A stretch of 64,000 bases of DNA from Sternotherus odoratus (lineage: Eukaryota; Chordata; Testudines; Kinosternidae): positions 34,325,626 to 34,389,625 of the forward strand of contig JAVMKO010000004.1 in the NCBI GenBank assembly GCA_032164245.1, given 5' to 3'. This document shows positions 13,540 to 25,826 of this stretch, in pieces. Positions within the stretch are counted from its first letter, which is position 1; every line of letters begins with the position of its first letter. The position numbers and the translations under genes are program-made. A model generated the notes under the pieces. It was given only the letters and a program-made list of their open reading frames with translations. It did not search any database and was not told where the DNA came from.

Positions 13540-14170
13540 GAAGCTCTGGGCACTGGAACTGAGAGCAAGGAGCCTGCACTATGTCTGACCCCTTGCTAGA
13601 GCCCAGGAAACCTAGAAGTGATTGCCTGATGAGACTGCAAAGAGAATGAAAACTGGAAGGAGTGGGGAGAGTAGATGGGGCACAAGGAGCTGGGAAGGGA
13701 AGGGGAGAGGAATAGGATTGGGAGTGCAGGCTGGGAGTGGGTGAAGAGGAAGATGGATTGGCTAAGCAAGGAAAGTAGGGCCTGGGCTGGGCATTAGGGA
13801 AGGAAATGACTATGGTGAGGAGCCTGGGAGCCAGTGGGTTTTGTGGGGAGAAGGAGGATGCGTTGAAATAAGATGTCCCAATAGGAGAAACTGGGATTGG
13901 CTGGTCAAGGAGACAGGGAACTGATGAGGTGGGGAGTAGAGACCGATATAAAGAGCTATGATATTGGTGGTGGGGAGAGGGTGTAACTGTGACTGGCTGA
14001 GTAGGAACCTGGAAGTGTGACCCAGGGAAGAGAGAGATTGTACAAGGAACAAGAGGAGAGAGGGAACAGAGATTGAAACCAGTGGCCTTGCCTAATCAAG
14101 GAGCTTGTGGCGGGAGGGGAGAAGAGGAAGGGACTGGGAATGACTAGGGAAGGAGAGTGGGGATCAAGTT
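13540..14170 (+). repeat. Degenerate purine-rich tandem array
   Basis: The plus strand is strongly G+A rich. A module resembling actgggattggctgagca followed by an AG-rich filler recurs at about 13755, 13889, 13985 and 14130, with spacing near 100-150 bp. The copies are very diverged. Sequence continuing to about 14490 may belong to the same repeat. Confidence 0.45.
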
Positions 14171-17100
14171 AAATGGATGGGACATACTGGGTCAAGATTG
14201 GTGGGAAGTAGAAATCAGAAGGCGAAGTCTATATCCACTAGAACTTGCTCCACTCCAGAGCCTGGAAATATCCAAGATTTGAGTCTCACCATTCCTTTGC
14301 TGTCAGGAAGTAGCTGTGAAACCCATGGTCAAATATCTCCTCCCCCTGTAGTGCAGGAGCACAGAGGGGATAACAACCTGGTATTATTTACTTCATTGGC
14401 TCACAAGGCAGAAGTCTATGCAGTGGATCTAGAAGAGCCAACCCTGCAAATGACCCAGGTGAGTGTCAGTATGGCATCATATGATTGAATTTTTGGCTTC
14501 AGTTGTCTTTTATTAAAACCAAAGACATTGCATATAAAAACTAGGTTAAAAGAGCAATACAGTACAATTGTGAAGGGAAACACTCAAAAGCTAGGAAAAG
14601 CCAGAATGAAGGTTTCCTGTGCCACCTTAATTTGACCCCCTTTTGTGCATATACATTGATAGTCTTTAATTGCATAATCACATATTTGATCCCTTTCCGC
14701 CCCCAGTTTTCAGTCTGCACAGAATGGACCCATGCTGAAGAATCCTAAAGGATGCTATCTATAGGACTTTTACTTCACAGAATTTGAAAGATGTATAGAG
14801 AATCCTGCAGGGGACTGCAGGAAAAAAAAGGATGGTCTGATGCTTAAAGCAGTTGAATGCTGCCTTGAAGAAAGGAATCCTATCTTTGCCTCTGCTGTAG
14901 AGTTCCTATGTGGGCAAGTCAGTCACTTAAATAAAATGTCTCATAAATGGTTGCTAATTGTGTTTTCCTAACTTGAGACCCTACAGTCTGACTTGCAGCC
15001 ATGAGTGCTCAGCACTTCTGTGCTGAAGTCAATAGGGGCTGTGCTTTGAGCATATAAGGCACTACGTAATATCATGTACTCTGAAAAATCCAGTACTAGG
15101 TGTTCCAAATTGGGCATCCAAAATTAGTGAATACTTTTGACCTTAATTTCTCTGTGCCTCAGTTCCCCATCTGTAAAATGGAGATAATACCCCTTCATTT
15201 GCAGGGACGTTGTGAAAATAAATTACTATTTGTGAAGCATTCTGATACTACAGTGATGAGCACCATAGTAAAGCCTGTAAGGAAACTAAAATTCTGTCCT
15301 TAGAGCAGCGTTTGAATAGTGTGCAGTAAATAAGGCAGGGGGCCTCATACTGAACAGTGAGGAGAAAACAAAATATTGAATAGCTAACTTTTAAATAAGC
15401 ACCATCCATCCTATGCACATAATGAAGCAGGGGTCCTGTGAGGAAAAGCAGTATGATCTTGTAATTAGACTGGTCATAATACATAGGCACAAGGGGGCCA
15501 AATAAACTTAAATCCAGGTGACAGTAATACTGGCATTTTCTAACTTTTGAATGCCTGATTTTGTGGCATTTAGTGTACTCTTTGTGTGTCTGCATATGTG
15601 TGTGTGCGCATGCAAACCAGTATTGCTTGGGGCATTGTGGTTCAGGGAAGTGACACCATTTAGTGCAGTTTCACATTCAAAAGGCATGGCATAAAATTCT
15701 AAACTGGCAATGCAGGTATCTGTAGAAGAGATTGTTGGTCTCAGTGTTGACCTTTTGATCAGGATAGTGATTATTGAGTTAATTATAGATTCACTAGTGA
15801 AAGAAGATGTGCAATCTAAGGTCCCATTAGGGAAGGAGAAACTGACCAAACTAGACCATTACATCTCTTAGTAATGGGAACTTTTACAGGGTTACCAAAT
15901 TGGCATGAGGAAGAGAAGCCAAGGTTCAAAAGTTTATTCCCTGCTGCAAAATACATTTGGAGATGAGTAAAGATGTATCTATAGCAATGGATTGTCATGA
16001 AAATAAAAATGTACAGATTAGGTACCTTAATTTTTTTAGAGATCTTTAATGAAAGGGTAATTGCTAATCCAGGACCTGGTTAAGAGTGCAGTATTTGACA
16101 GAAATTCTTACTACAGCTGTCAAAAGGGCTTGTGTAGGAATTATTGGCTCTTTAATTTTATCTTAAAACATGAACTTAATGGTAGTTCTCGTATAATAGC
16201 ACATAACGTCCACTTAGGAAAACAAGGACCAGGTCCAAACCATCATGAAGATTAAACTTACACACTGGAAGGGTGACTATTCCAGGTCAGGTATGAGGTC
16301 ATTGACTGGACAGTATTAGGGAAAATCATACTTTGGCTATCTACAGACTGTTTGGCTTGTGGACAGAAGTTGACAGTTCCACAAACTACATAGAAAATAT
16401 TCTAAGCTCCTCTCCAAGAAACCAACAAGACTTGGCCATAGGCACCTGGCTCGAACAGTTGCATTTACAGTATTTATAAACTTGAGTATTGTCAGTGGTA
16501 TTTGTGTATAATGCTTAAAAATACAAGCACATGGGAATTGTTTTATAGCTAGAAGTAATTTCTTCTGTATTGCCTGTCACATGGACAGACAAACCAGACG
16601 GGGAGGTGTAATGGAAACTATATCACACCAAACCTAGATGCTCTCTGAAAATGGTTTGGGGTGGTCCTTCTCTAAAATTAAAAGTTAATGCAACACAAGA
16701 CATTGATTTATGTGCACATTTAGTGAAGTTATTTGGCTGTCCTCCCTCTTATTGTGATTTCCCAAGTGTCTTGAGGCAGGCAGCTATATTTTGAAATAGA
16801 TTTAACATAATATCCAACTGAGAAGCATTTTTGGCATTGTGCAGCAGCAAAGGAGATACTTGTACTTTGATATTGTTGGGGTGGGAGAATTTTTTTTTCT
16901 TTTTTTAAAAGGAAGTAGAGTATTTTGCTGGAGGCAGGCAAAAATTATCTGACTTGTTTGTTGCGTTGGGGTAGAACAGATGCCCCTCAGCAGTGTCCTT
17001 GGAAAGTTAACAAATATGTTATCAGAATTCTGTTTAAAAGCCAAGTATCATACAGCGAGGTAATGTTCTGCCACAGGAGGAATATTGTGCTACAAGGATG

Positions 17101-17205
17101 CCTTCAGTGGGGACCAGATCTGTGGATCCACTGAGACAAACTGTGGAAACCTCCTGTAATATTTTCTGCTGGTGTGGACTCTTATGAAGTGGAGTGCTTT
17201 TATTG
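14171..17205. other. Intergenic with one MIR-like SINE
   Basis: Apart from the SINE at 15145-15260, nothing is recognised. A (TG)n-like stretch lies at about 15580-15610. Confidence 0.5.
15145..15260 (+). repeat. MIR/CORE-SINE remnant
   Basis: Contains cctcagttccccatctgtaa followed by an atggagataatacc block and gttgtgaaaataaa, the highly recognisable core and 3' region of MIR-type SINEs. Similar but weaker remnants occur at about 24490-24570, 26355-26420 and 26640-26720. Confidence 0.7.
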
Positions 17206-17731
17206 TCAACTAGTGTAAAAGCCCGTGTACACGGGCCAACGGTAAAGGCTTGCACCCCCCCACACTCAACTCTGTCCCCCCTCCAACGGCCCCCCCACTC
17301 ACTCAGCTCTCCCCCCTCGCCCCCACTCCAACCGCCCCTCAACCCCTCATCACGCGCCCAACAGCCCAGCCCACTCCCTCCCATCCCCCCAGCAGCATTC
17401 ACTCCCCCCCCCTCCGTTTGCTGATACCCCAAGTCCCCACGACATACCGCCTGGGACCCTGCCCCCCCAACTCTCCTCCCCCCCTGCAATGAAACCCTGC
17501 CCCCCCTCATCCGGACCCTGGCCCCACGCAATGGGATCCTGCAATGAGACCCTGCAGCTTCCCTCACCCTAAAACCCTCATCCAGACCCTGCTTCCCTCG
17601 CCGCGGCGTCGACGCGGTGGCCATTGTGTGCCGCCAAACTACATCTCCCAGCATGCTGTGTGTCCGGGCTGTCTCTACTGCGCATGACTGCTTCGGACAA
17701 ACATCCCCTAGCCTTTTATTATATAGGATAT
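17206..17731 (+). mobile_element. Unclassified C-rich element with terminal CCCG hairpin
   Basis: Begins ctagtgtaaaagcccgtgta; the gcccgtgtacacgggc part is a perfect 8-bp-arm hairpin. It then runs through about 300 bases of degenerate C-rich repeat and ends in ttttattatataggatat. The long antisense reading frame over it is only a product of the base composition. Its start resembles, on the other strand, the sequence at 59887-59925 that also adjoins a C-rich array, so the two may be one family. Class unknown. Confidence 0.5.
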
Positions 17732-17866
17732 TTTTTGGCTAATGCCCACGGTGCTCTTCAGAAATAGTGCAGGAAAAGACTGACTAACTCAGCAAATATT
17801 GTAAAGTTAGTTCACTTCTACTAATCCAATAACCGTCTGATAACTAATCCAGAGTGTCACCTCTAA

Positions 17867-19815
17867 GGGCATGGTTACACTTACAGGATTATAGCACTTT
17901 TGGTTATAGCTGTCCCCATATACAGCAATAGGTATTGCGCTAGAGCATGTCCACATTCAGACCTGCCAGCGCTAGAGCATGGCCACATTTGTGGCACTTC
18001 AGGCAGCATTAGGAGCAGCGCATTAGGGCAGGTATCCCACAGAGCACCTCTTCCCGATCTGGCACAATGCCTTGTGGGAAGGGGGGCGTCACTTGCGGGC
18101 ATTCTGCATCCTGTTCCAACTCCCCGTGATGCTTTGTGTCATATCCCAGCAATCCCTGTGTTTCCGTCCACCTCAGGCACCATCTTTCAACAGTTTCAGC
18201 AAGGCGCGCTCGGTCGTCCATTTTCTTCTGCTGTAATGGATCGCAAACTGCTGAGGAGCATGCTGGTGAGTGTCATCAGCACAACTCTCTGCACAGCGGA
18301 GTTCATTCTTGACATGCAAGGTGACAGTGATGGGTCTGAAGACGAGATCGAGCCGAGAAATGCATTGGACATGAAACTGATTGATTGTCTCTTTAACAGA
18401 CATGCTCACGACCATGGAAGGCCACTTCTGGGCACGGGAAACAAGCACTGAATGGTGAGATCGCATCGTCATGCAAGTGTGGGACGATGAGCAGTGGCTG
18501 CAAAACTTTCGCATGAGAAAAGCCACTTTCATGGGACTGTGTGCTGAACTCGCCCCCGCCCTGTGGCGCAAGGACACCAGATTGAGAGCTGCCTTCCCGG
18601 TGGAGAAGCAGATGGCTATAGCAATCTGGAAGCTGGCCATCCCAGAGAGCTACCGATCAGTGGCCAACCACATTGGGGTGGGAAAGTTGACCATTGGATG
18701 CAAGTGTGCAGGGCCATTAATTGCCTCCTGCTATGAACAATCGTGACTTCTGGCATCACATCATGGCTGGCTTTGAACAAATGGGTTTCCCTAATTGTGG
18801 AGGGGAGATCAATGGGACCCATATACCTATTCTGGTGCCCGACCACCTAGCAGACGAGTACATTAACTGAAAGGGGTACTTCTCCATGGTTCTCCAGGAG
18901 CTTGTGGATCACAGTGGGCGTTCTACTGACATTAATGCAGGCTGGTCGGGAAAGGTGCATGATGCACGCATCTTCCGCAAGACCAGCCTATTCAGGAAGC
19001 TTCAAGAAGGCACTTTTCTTTCCAGATCAGAGGATCCCCATGGGGGAAATCGAAATGCCCATTGTGATTCTTGGCAACCCCGCTTACCCTTTAATGCCCT
19101 GGCTCATGAAACCCTATACAGGGAGCCTGGACAGCAGCCAGGAAAGGTTCAACTACAGGCTGAGCCGCTGTTGAATGACTGTGGAGTGCGCTTTTGGGTG
19201 TCTCAAAGCGCGCTGGCGCTGTCTTTATGGGAAGCTAGACTTGGCAGAGGGAAGTATCCCCGTGGTTATTTCTGCGTGCTGTGCCCTACATAATCTCTGT
19301 GAGCGGAAGGGCGAAGGCTTCACTCTGGCATGATCCTCAGAGGTTCAACACCTGGAGGCCATGTATGCACAGCCAGAGAGCAGGGCTCTTAGAGGGGCCC
19401 AGCGTGAGGCTGCAAGGATCAGGGATGCCTTGAGGGAGCATTTTGATGCTGAAAGTGAGTTCTAAAGGGAATTGCAGAGGGAGAGAGGATGCATTCTTTT
19501 AATAGGATAAGGCATTTGCTTTTCTGTAGCCATTAGTAATATATATACACCGAATAAAGAAACCCATTTATTAAAAATAATTCATTTATTGAACAGCTTT
19601 TTCAGATTTTGAAATAAAAGTTGAAATGTGTGAAGGAGGAGGGGGGGTGCAGTTGGGGTGGGAAGGGGGTCAGTCAGAGATTGGCGTATGTCCTGGCCTC
19701 ATACCCTCCGAGTTGCTGTGTTCTCCGAACCCCATTTGCGGAGGGCAATAATGCATGTTATTAGGGGTTGAGTGCAATGGATAAGGGCCCTGGGTCTGGG
19801 GGTTGGTCGGTGTCC
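17867..19815 (+). mobile_element. PIF/Harbinger element, left part with nuclease gene
   Basis: Begins gggcatggttacacttac directly after taa (17864-17866), the 3-bp target typical of PIF/Harbinger. It carries a decayed Harbinger nuclease gene and an aataaa signal near 19554. No matching right terminal repeat was found. The element seems cut off where the reversed LTR-like unit begins near 19886; 19816-19885 could belong to either. Confidence 0.65.
18236..19290 (+). pseudogene. Harbinger-type DDE nuclease (HARBI1-like), broken
   Basis: Three adjoining reading frames give successive parts of a PIF/Harbinger nuclease (DDE_Tnp_4 type). The N-terminal acidic leader starts MDRKLLRSML at 18236. A middle segment at 18471-18746 contains WDDEQWLQNF and PVEKQMAIAIWKL plus the helix-turn-helix-like SYRSVANHIGVGK. 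The catalytic region follows with GEINGTHIPI, GWSGKVHDARIF and GNPAYPLMPW. Two of the three expected catalytic aspartates are changed to Asn: the GAIDGTHI position at 18811-18813 and the GDPAYPLMPW position at 19076-19078. Frameshifts near 18450 and 18705 and a stop after DEYIN near 18870 rule out function. Intact relatives would cut and rejoin element ends together with the separate Myb-like protein. Confidence 0.85.
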
Positions 19816-19885
19816 TAGTGTCTTACCATTTTTAACACAAAGTACTTCAGAAGTATTATGCCCCTTCTTCACAAGTACTAGTTCG

Positions 19886-21031
19886 TGACAGGATGGATCA
19901 CAGAAACCCCTTTGGGAACTGCCAGCTGATATGCTGAAACTACCTCTGAGCCCATTTTCCCTGGCAACCTGGAACTTCAGAATCTTGTCTTGTTTTGCCA
20001 GACATGCTAGCTTGCTACAAACCCAGGTCTGAACCACGTCCCACAAACTGCGGGCTTAGCTGAAAATGGCTTAAGAAGTGTTCCTATCTCCAATACCCAG
20101 GTATCCAGCTCCCGATGGGGTCCAAACCTCAAATAAATCTGTGTTACTCTGTATAAAGCTTATTATACAGGGTAAACTCATTAATTGTTTGCCCTCTATA
20201 ACACAGATATGCACAGCTTTGTGCCCCCCCCCCCCGCCCGGTATTAATACATACTCTGGGTAATAAGTAAAAAGTGAGTTTAAAAGGTAGGATTTAAGTG
20301 CTTTCAAGTAACAACACAGAACAAAGTAAATTACTGAACAAAACAAAGTTTAAACCTAATACAGTAAGAAAGTGATTACAGATGAAATCTCACCCTCAGA
20401 TGTTTTAATAAGTTTTGTATAGAAGAGTATGGGTCCAGCAATCACTTGCACCCCTGTGGTTACTGTCCTTTGTTCCAGTATCTTTCAGGTATCTTTTGGG
20501 GGTGGAGTGGTATTGCTTGAGCCAGCTGAAGACAAAATGGAGAGGTCTCCCAGGGGCGCTTATACAGTAGATTTTTTCCCCCTCCTCTTGTGGGTGGAGA
20601 CCCCCCTCCTCTCTCCTGTGCAAAATCCAGATCCAAGATGGAGTTTGAGTCTCATAGGCAAGTCACATGTCCATGCATGACTCAGTCCTTACACATTCCA
20701 GGCCACATTTCAGGAAAACTCAGATGTGGATTGGTGTCTAAACATTCACTGTTAGCTTAAGTGTTTCTTGGTTGGACACTTAACTTGCTAATTCCTTTCT
20801 AAAGAAGCTGATCAAATGCCTTAGTAAGGCTACTTAAAATCAAACAAGTACACAGCCAATATTCAAACTTCAAATACAAAAATTATACATGCATACAAAT
20901 AGGATGATATTCAGTAGATCATAACCTTTACAGAGCTGTTACATGGTATATGTAGCATCAAACAGATTCCAGTTATGTCATATATACATTCATAAGTATA
21001 TTTCCATAAAGAATTATGGGGCGCAACATCA
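19886..21031 (-). mobile_element. LTR-like unit, family A, antisense copy
   Basis: Reverse copy of the unit at 5174-6277, ending at ggggcgcaacatca, the complement of the tgtgatgttgc start. It includes a poly(C) run at about 20223-20236. Length is close to 1.15 kb. Its left edge abuts the Harbinger remnant. Confidence 0.6.
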
Positions 21032-21202
21032 TATTAGTTCCCAGAAATAGTCTCAATCAGCAAACAATTGCATCCCCTTTGATCTCTGGGTGGGGAGAGA
21101 AGAGGCTCTTTCTTCCCACTTCCCTGAACCCAAGCACAACTCTGTAGAAATAGTCACTCTATCTAGTAGAAATATTATGAGACTAAATAAAAGATCTAGA
21201 GA

Positions 21203-21326
21203 GATGAAGAGGTGAAGTAATTGCTTGTATTGGACCAGTTTCTGTTGGTGAGAGAAGCTTTTGAGCTACACTGAGCTCAGTGTAGCTCAAAATATTACAG
21301 TACCTCCCCATCTTGTCTTGCTAATT
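21203..21326. mobile_element. PLE-type terminal foldback
   Basis: Carries gaggtgaagtaattg, ttggaccagtttctgttggt and then a perfect palindrome, gagctacactgagctcagtg followed by tagctc, at about 21256-21281. It closes with the ccatcttgtcttgctaattt tail. Same family as 7018-7209 and 11276-11410. No convincing flanking direct repeat was seen. Confidence 0.5.
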
Positions 21327-24300
21327 TGTAGGATGACACAGATGCAACAACACAGAATGTTAAATCTACATTAACTGTAATCTGGAACCAGAAACACTAA
21401 AATGCCTGAATTATAATCATATGGTCACTGCATGGTGTTTGCTACAGAGAAGATTTTGGGTTGTAAGGGCACCTTACCTGTTTGGATTTCTTTAAGTTTA
21501 ATAAACTCTGGATTCCCTGAGTTTATAATACTTGGTTTGGGAATAATTACTACATCCCTGAGGTGTAATATGTCTTAACTCGAACTACTAAGTACTCAAC
21601 TTTAACTCCACTTTAACACAGATTTTGCTGGATCTATATAGTAGTTTGCCATGCCTCTCACTTTGACCACTTCATCATAGAAACCAAGCCCACTGCTAAT
21701 CCTCACATTTCCACAACAACTGGCACTACTTCTTGGCTGTTTTATTATGTTCTTCCAGCTTCAGTCTCTTAGTCAAACTTGACTTTTTTATCTTTGGCTT
21801 CATCAGGTTATAAATTCTCCATTTTTCAATCACAGTGGACTGTTATGTGTCCAGTATCAACCACTCACTTAGACAATCCAAACAAAAACATGTGGCCACA
21901 TTAGGATGATGGATGAATTCAGAAAACTTTGCACTGGGCAGACATAATTTTCCATAAATATTCTATACAAATTGTTTCCTCTGATTAGTGACACTTTAAA
22001 TACAGATTTATAGTTACACTTCAGATCTTTGATAGAATAAATATTACTTTTGATTGCATCATAACAAAGAGGGAAACTATAACACTGCATTTAACACAGA
22101 GAAACCCATCAACAGAAAAAATTAATGGTCTTTTTTAATCCTGCAGGGTGGAATCAATCCAGTTTTTTAATATTTACAATTTTCATTGTTTTAAAAAATC
22201 TATTGTGAAAAATATCTGCATAAGCATAAATAACCAAAATTGAAATCTGCCTTCTAATATTCACACTTAAATACTGACTTTTTTTTAAAGCACATCTCTT
22301 CAGCATATTAAACAGGGATTAAGCTGGGAAAATTCCTGAACTATACGGTATATAGTATAGGAACCATGTAGCTAAACTCTCTTTTGTACTAGACTGATTA
22401 CATTTGTGGGGAGGGAGGTGAGTAAACTCTTGATAGTGGAAGAACTAACTGATCTGGAGGAGTTTCTCAGTTAAGACCCAATTCTGTAAACTATTTTGGA
22501 CAGGAATCTGGGAAACCGGTTGAGACTCAGAAATGACACCCTCCTAAACAGAACCCCGTGAAGGAAGACTCCTGCAATAGATTAGAGATTTGGTGGTAGA
22601 GTTCCTCCTAACACTTCCAAGCAAACTTTTTTTCTGTTTAACAGTCTGGACTGCCCACTGGTATGGGTTAGTAGTAAGAGCATAAAAGAAGAGGTGATTA
22701 CTTGGATGAAGTGTACTTCCCTTCAACTCACTTTTGAGGAGGATTTTTTTTTTAAAAAAAGACTTTGTTGTAGGCCAAGCTTTCCCCTGGGTATCTTATC
22801 ATGCTACAAATCTGAAGCCTCCTGGGACTTGTGTGGTTCAGCAGGATCTGTCTGTTGTGCTGGAATTCACTCAGTATATTTATATTAAGTCCCTTAAAAT
22901 CAGTTTCCCTTGAAAGGGGGGTGGGAGAGAATCGTATAAAGTTAGGATTGTAATCAATATTTACTGAAAAGACTAGGAAATTAGTGAAAATCCAGAATTC
23001 AGTCTAAAAATAAAGTCCAAAATATTGAAGGAACACTTCACAAAATTTATTTAACCTTGGTGAAATATATCACTTTGTTTTGTATAACTACTACTGCTTT
23101 TATTTCCTCATAATACAAATATGTTTTGGATATACTAGATAAGTTCCATAGAAATTAAAGTTGTATATACTGAACTGTGACAACTTAGGATGGTGAATAA
23201 TTTGCTTTTTATGGTCAAATGAAGTAGACAGTCCCAAGCTGCATAATCTCTAAAATGCATTGTATTGATATCTGTATATATAAAGTGCCATTGTTGTGTA
23301 TTATGATCTATAATGAGAGCTGTGCCATAAAGGAACAGGTTCTCTCTGAGGGGCAAACTTAGAGCCCTGTTTGGTTACAAAATAATATATGATACAAACC
23401 AAGTGGCAGGTTGTCATAATAAATGGAGTAGGTAACAGAATTGATAGATGTAAAAAAATAATAATCTATTTTTCAAGTAGGAATGAAAGAGCTTTGTTCT
23501 CTGGCATGGCATGTTCTAGGCACAAAGACATTAAGGTGTCTGAAGCAGTGAAGTGGTTCTCCGGTGGAGGGCAAGTAGCTATAATGGGTATATGCAAGAG
23601 CTGAGGAAGTGGAGCAATGTGATTAGAGCAGCAAAAGATTTTTGGCACTGGCATTTTAGAATGGACTGAAATGGAAAGAAGGAAGCTGCATTGGCTGATG
23701 TAGGCGATAAGTCAGTAGGCATCTTTGCAATTTTAATGGCAAGAAGGGGAGGCAATTTTAGGGATGTCGTGAAGGAAAAAGTGGCAGATTTTCAGTGTCT
23801 GAGCTTTCCTTTCTCACGTACGAGTCTGTGAAGCTTAGTAAAAGGAGAGATGGTGTCATTATTAACAGTAATAGAGACTGGGGGAAGTCTGATTCATGAA
23901 GTAAGAACTTCAATTTTAGCCATAGAAATAACTTAAAGCAATTCTATTAAATACACAAAAATGAAAATTTTAATTTTATTACTGAAATGTATTTGAATAT
24001 AGAGATATTATTCCATCAGTTCTTAAGGTTGTGTTCTGCCTAAAAACTGATGGAATTACACAGCCTTAAATTTCACATTGTAACGTTTTTTCCTGTTTGC
24101 TGAAATGATCTACAGTACAAGCTTGTGTGCAATTGTATGTTTTGTTTAAAAAAAAAAAGGCTCATTCAAAGTAACTGAACATGCTCTAACTCTGCTCAGA
24201 TAGATTTCCATACTAATACCCCTCAGCACCATAATGTGTATGACAGTTACCAAAGACTTCTGAATGTTTAGTTTGTCTGATTTATATATTTTTAATGGCC

Positions 24301-24970
24301 TAGAAGAAAGGATAAAATGGGCTATGCAGTAATGAGCGTATTCTACTGTCTGCAGAGCCCCAAAGGTTTCGGTAATGTATCAAAATGCTTGTGGGTTCAC
24401 TAAATAGTACCATTACCTTCTGTAATCAATAGCAGCCAAGGATATTTTTCTGGCTGAATTATGAAGATTGGCTTTCCTGGCTTTGCCCCAGACTTCTTCT
24501 GTGATATTGGGAAAATCATATACTGTCTCTATCTCACCTTTTTCATCTGTTAATTGGTTATAATTGTATTTACCCACGACACAAGTGTTTACACTTTAAA
24601 CTGAATGTGATTTTATAAAGTAACGGCATGTACTCGGTCTACAATACAACTCCACCCTTAGCAAGACTGCCTGCGCTGTTAAGGAACTGCATGCATTATG
24701 TGCAGTAAGCTGACCTCACTTGCAGTGGGGTAGTAAAGGCTTGTTTTCTAGGTTCATTGCGTCTATTCACCTCTGATCACATAATAAATCAGGGGCTAGG
24801 AGTAGTTCGTGTTTTCTTTGGTTCTGTACATCGACGTCTAGCTTGTCCTACCCCCTCTCTTAACCTGTGTTCTACAAACCGCTCTTCCGCAGATCAAATG
24901 CCCAAAGAACAGTTGGTTGCTCTTGTATTGAATTATTTTAGTAGCATCCCTCAGTGGCTCTACCCTGGCC
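21327..24970. other. Intergenic sequence upstream of FGF2
   Basis: No exon or gene is evident. Only one MIR-like remnant is seen (about 24490-24570, with a ttgggaaaatcatatactgt and tcatctgttaattgg pattern). Enhancers could lie here but nothing in the raw sequence identifies one. Confidence 0.5.
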
Positions 24971-24979
24971 TAATCTTCC

Positions 24980-25826
24980 CTGAAGGCGCAGTGGGGTCCC
25001 GCACGCTTTCGGCAGCGCCTGCTCCCCTGGCTCGCTCTTTCCGCGCCATGTTTTTGAAATCCCCCCGATGCCGTTGATGTCCAGCCTGCAGCGCGGTTTG
25101 GGACGGGTCCGCTCCGTGCGCACTGCCTAGCGAGGGCGCAACCCTGAGGGGGCCCGCAGGGTGGAGGCCGGGAGGCTGGCTGTGCGGCGCGGCCAGGGGA
25201 GGCAGGGCCGGGCAGGGTTACGGGCCGGTGGATGGGGAGGGACCGTTTCTCCAGCAGGAGCAGCAGCCTCCCCGTCTCCCGGAGCGCAGGGGACCGGCCC
25301 AGAGAGGCACCCGCCAAGGGCAGGGGGAGGAGCAGCAGCGCGAGGCCGATGCGAACAAACAAGTCGCTCCTAGCTGCGCAGCGCTTCCCCCTGCCTGCGC
25401 CCCTCTGCGCCGGAGCGGGCAGCGTCCCAGAGCGGCCGGGGGCGCGGGGCGGCGCTCGCTCCCTGCCGCCCCAGCAGCATCGCCGGGAGGCTGCGCTGCG
25501 CGCGGGGTGCTCGGGGCCGGGCAGGGTGACGGGCTCCCGGGCGTTGCGCAGCTCCACCAGTCTCGCTGGGCAGCCGGGACCCGCTTCCCGCGCGGAGGCG
25601 GCGAGGGGCCGGGGAGCCGGACAGTGCGCTGCCCCGCCGGAGGAGAGGGGCCGGGCCCCGGCCCGCAGGGGCTAGGCTGGGCGGCCGCGGCAGAGGGCGA
25701 AGCCGGCGGGGGGTGAGGCTGGGCGGCCGCGGCAGGGCGGGAAGCCGGCAGGGGCTGGTGGGCGGCCGCGGCCGGGGGGCCGGGCTCCAGGGGGGCTCCC
25801 CGGCCCGGGGCCCCGCAGCGGGGCGG
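24980..25826 (+). promoter_or_regulatory. FGF2: FGF2 CpG-island promoter and 5' leader
   Basis: GC content and CpG frequency rise sharply at about 24980 and stay high to about 26030, against AT-rich flanks. No TATA box is visible. Several GGGCGG Sp1-type boxes occur, for example near 25680, 25722 and 25760. A TATA-less, GC-rich promoter is what is known for vertebrate FGF2. The transcription start cannot be placed from sequence alone, so the boundary between promoter and 5' leader is undefined. The long antisense reading frames here are composition artefacts. Confidence 0.8.
25530..25826 (+). CDS. FGF2: Putative CUG-initiated N-terminal extension of FGF2
   Basis: The FGF2 frame is open upstream of the ATG back to a TGA at 25527-25529, giving 99 codons without an AUG. 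In-frame CUG codons lie at 25566, 25629, 25677, 25719 and 25755, that is 87, 66, 50, 36 and 24 codons before the ATG. From 25677 the reading is GGRGRGRS..., then GGRGRAGSR and GGRGRGAG: Gly-Arg repeats. In mammals the high-molecular-weight FGF2 isoforms start at CUG codons (about 41-55 residues upstream for the 22-24-kDa forms), and their Gly-Arg repeats direct them to the nucleus and are methylated. Which CUG is used here is not shown by sequence; the spacing of 25677 fits best. The Gly-Arg blocks come from imperfect 42-bp tandem copies. Confidence 0.6.

Noticed and set aside
17034..17654. 206-residue antisense frame
   Set aside because: It lies over the C-rich element and its Gly-rich content follows from the repeats. 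No domain is visible.
1..24970. Upstream neighbour gene such as BBS12
   Set aside because: No long conserved open frame is present. The longest frames are composition or repeat artefacts.
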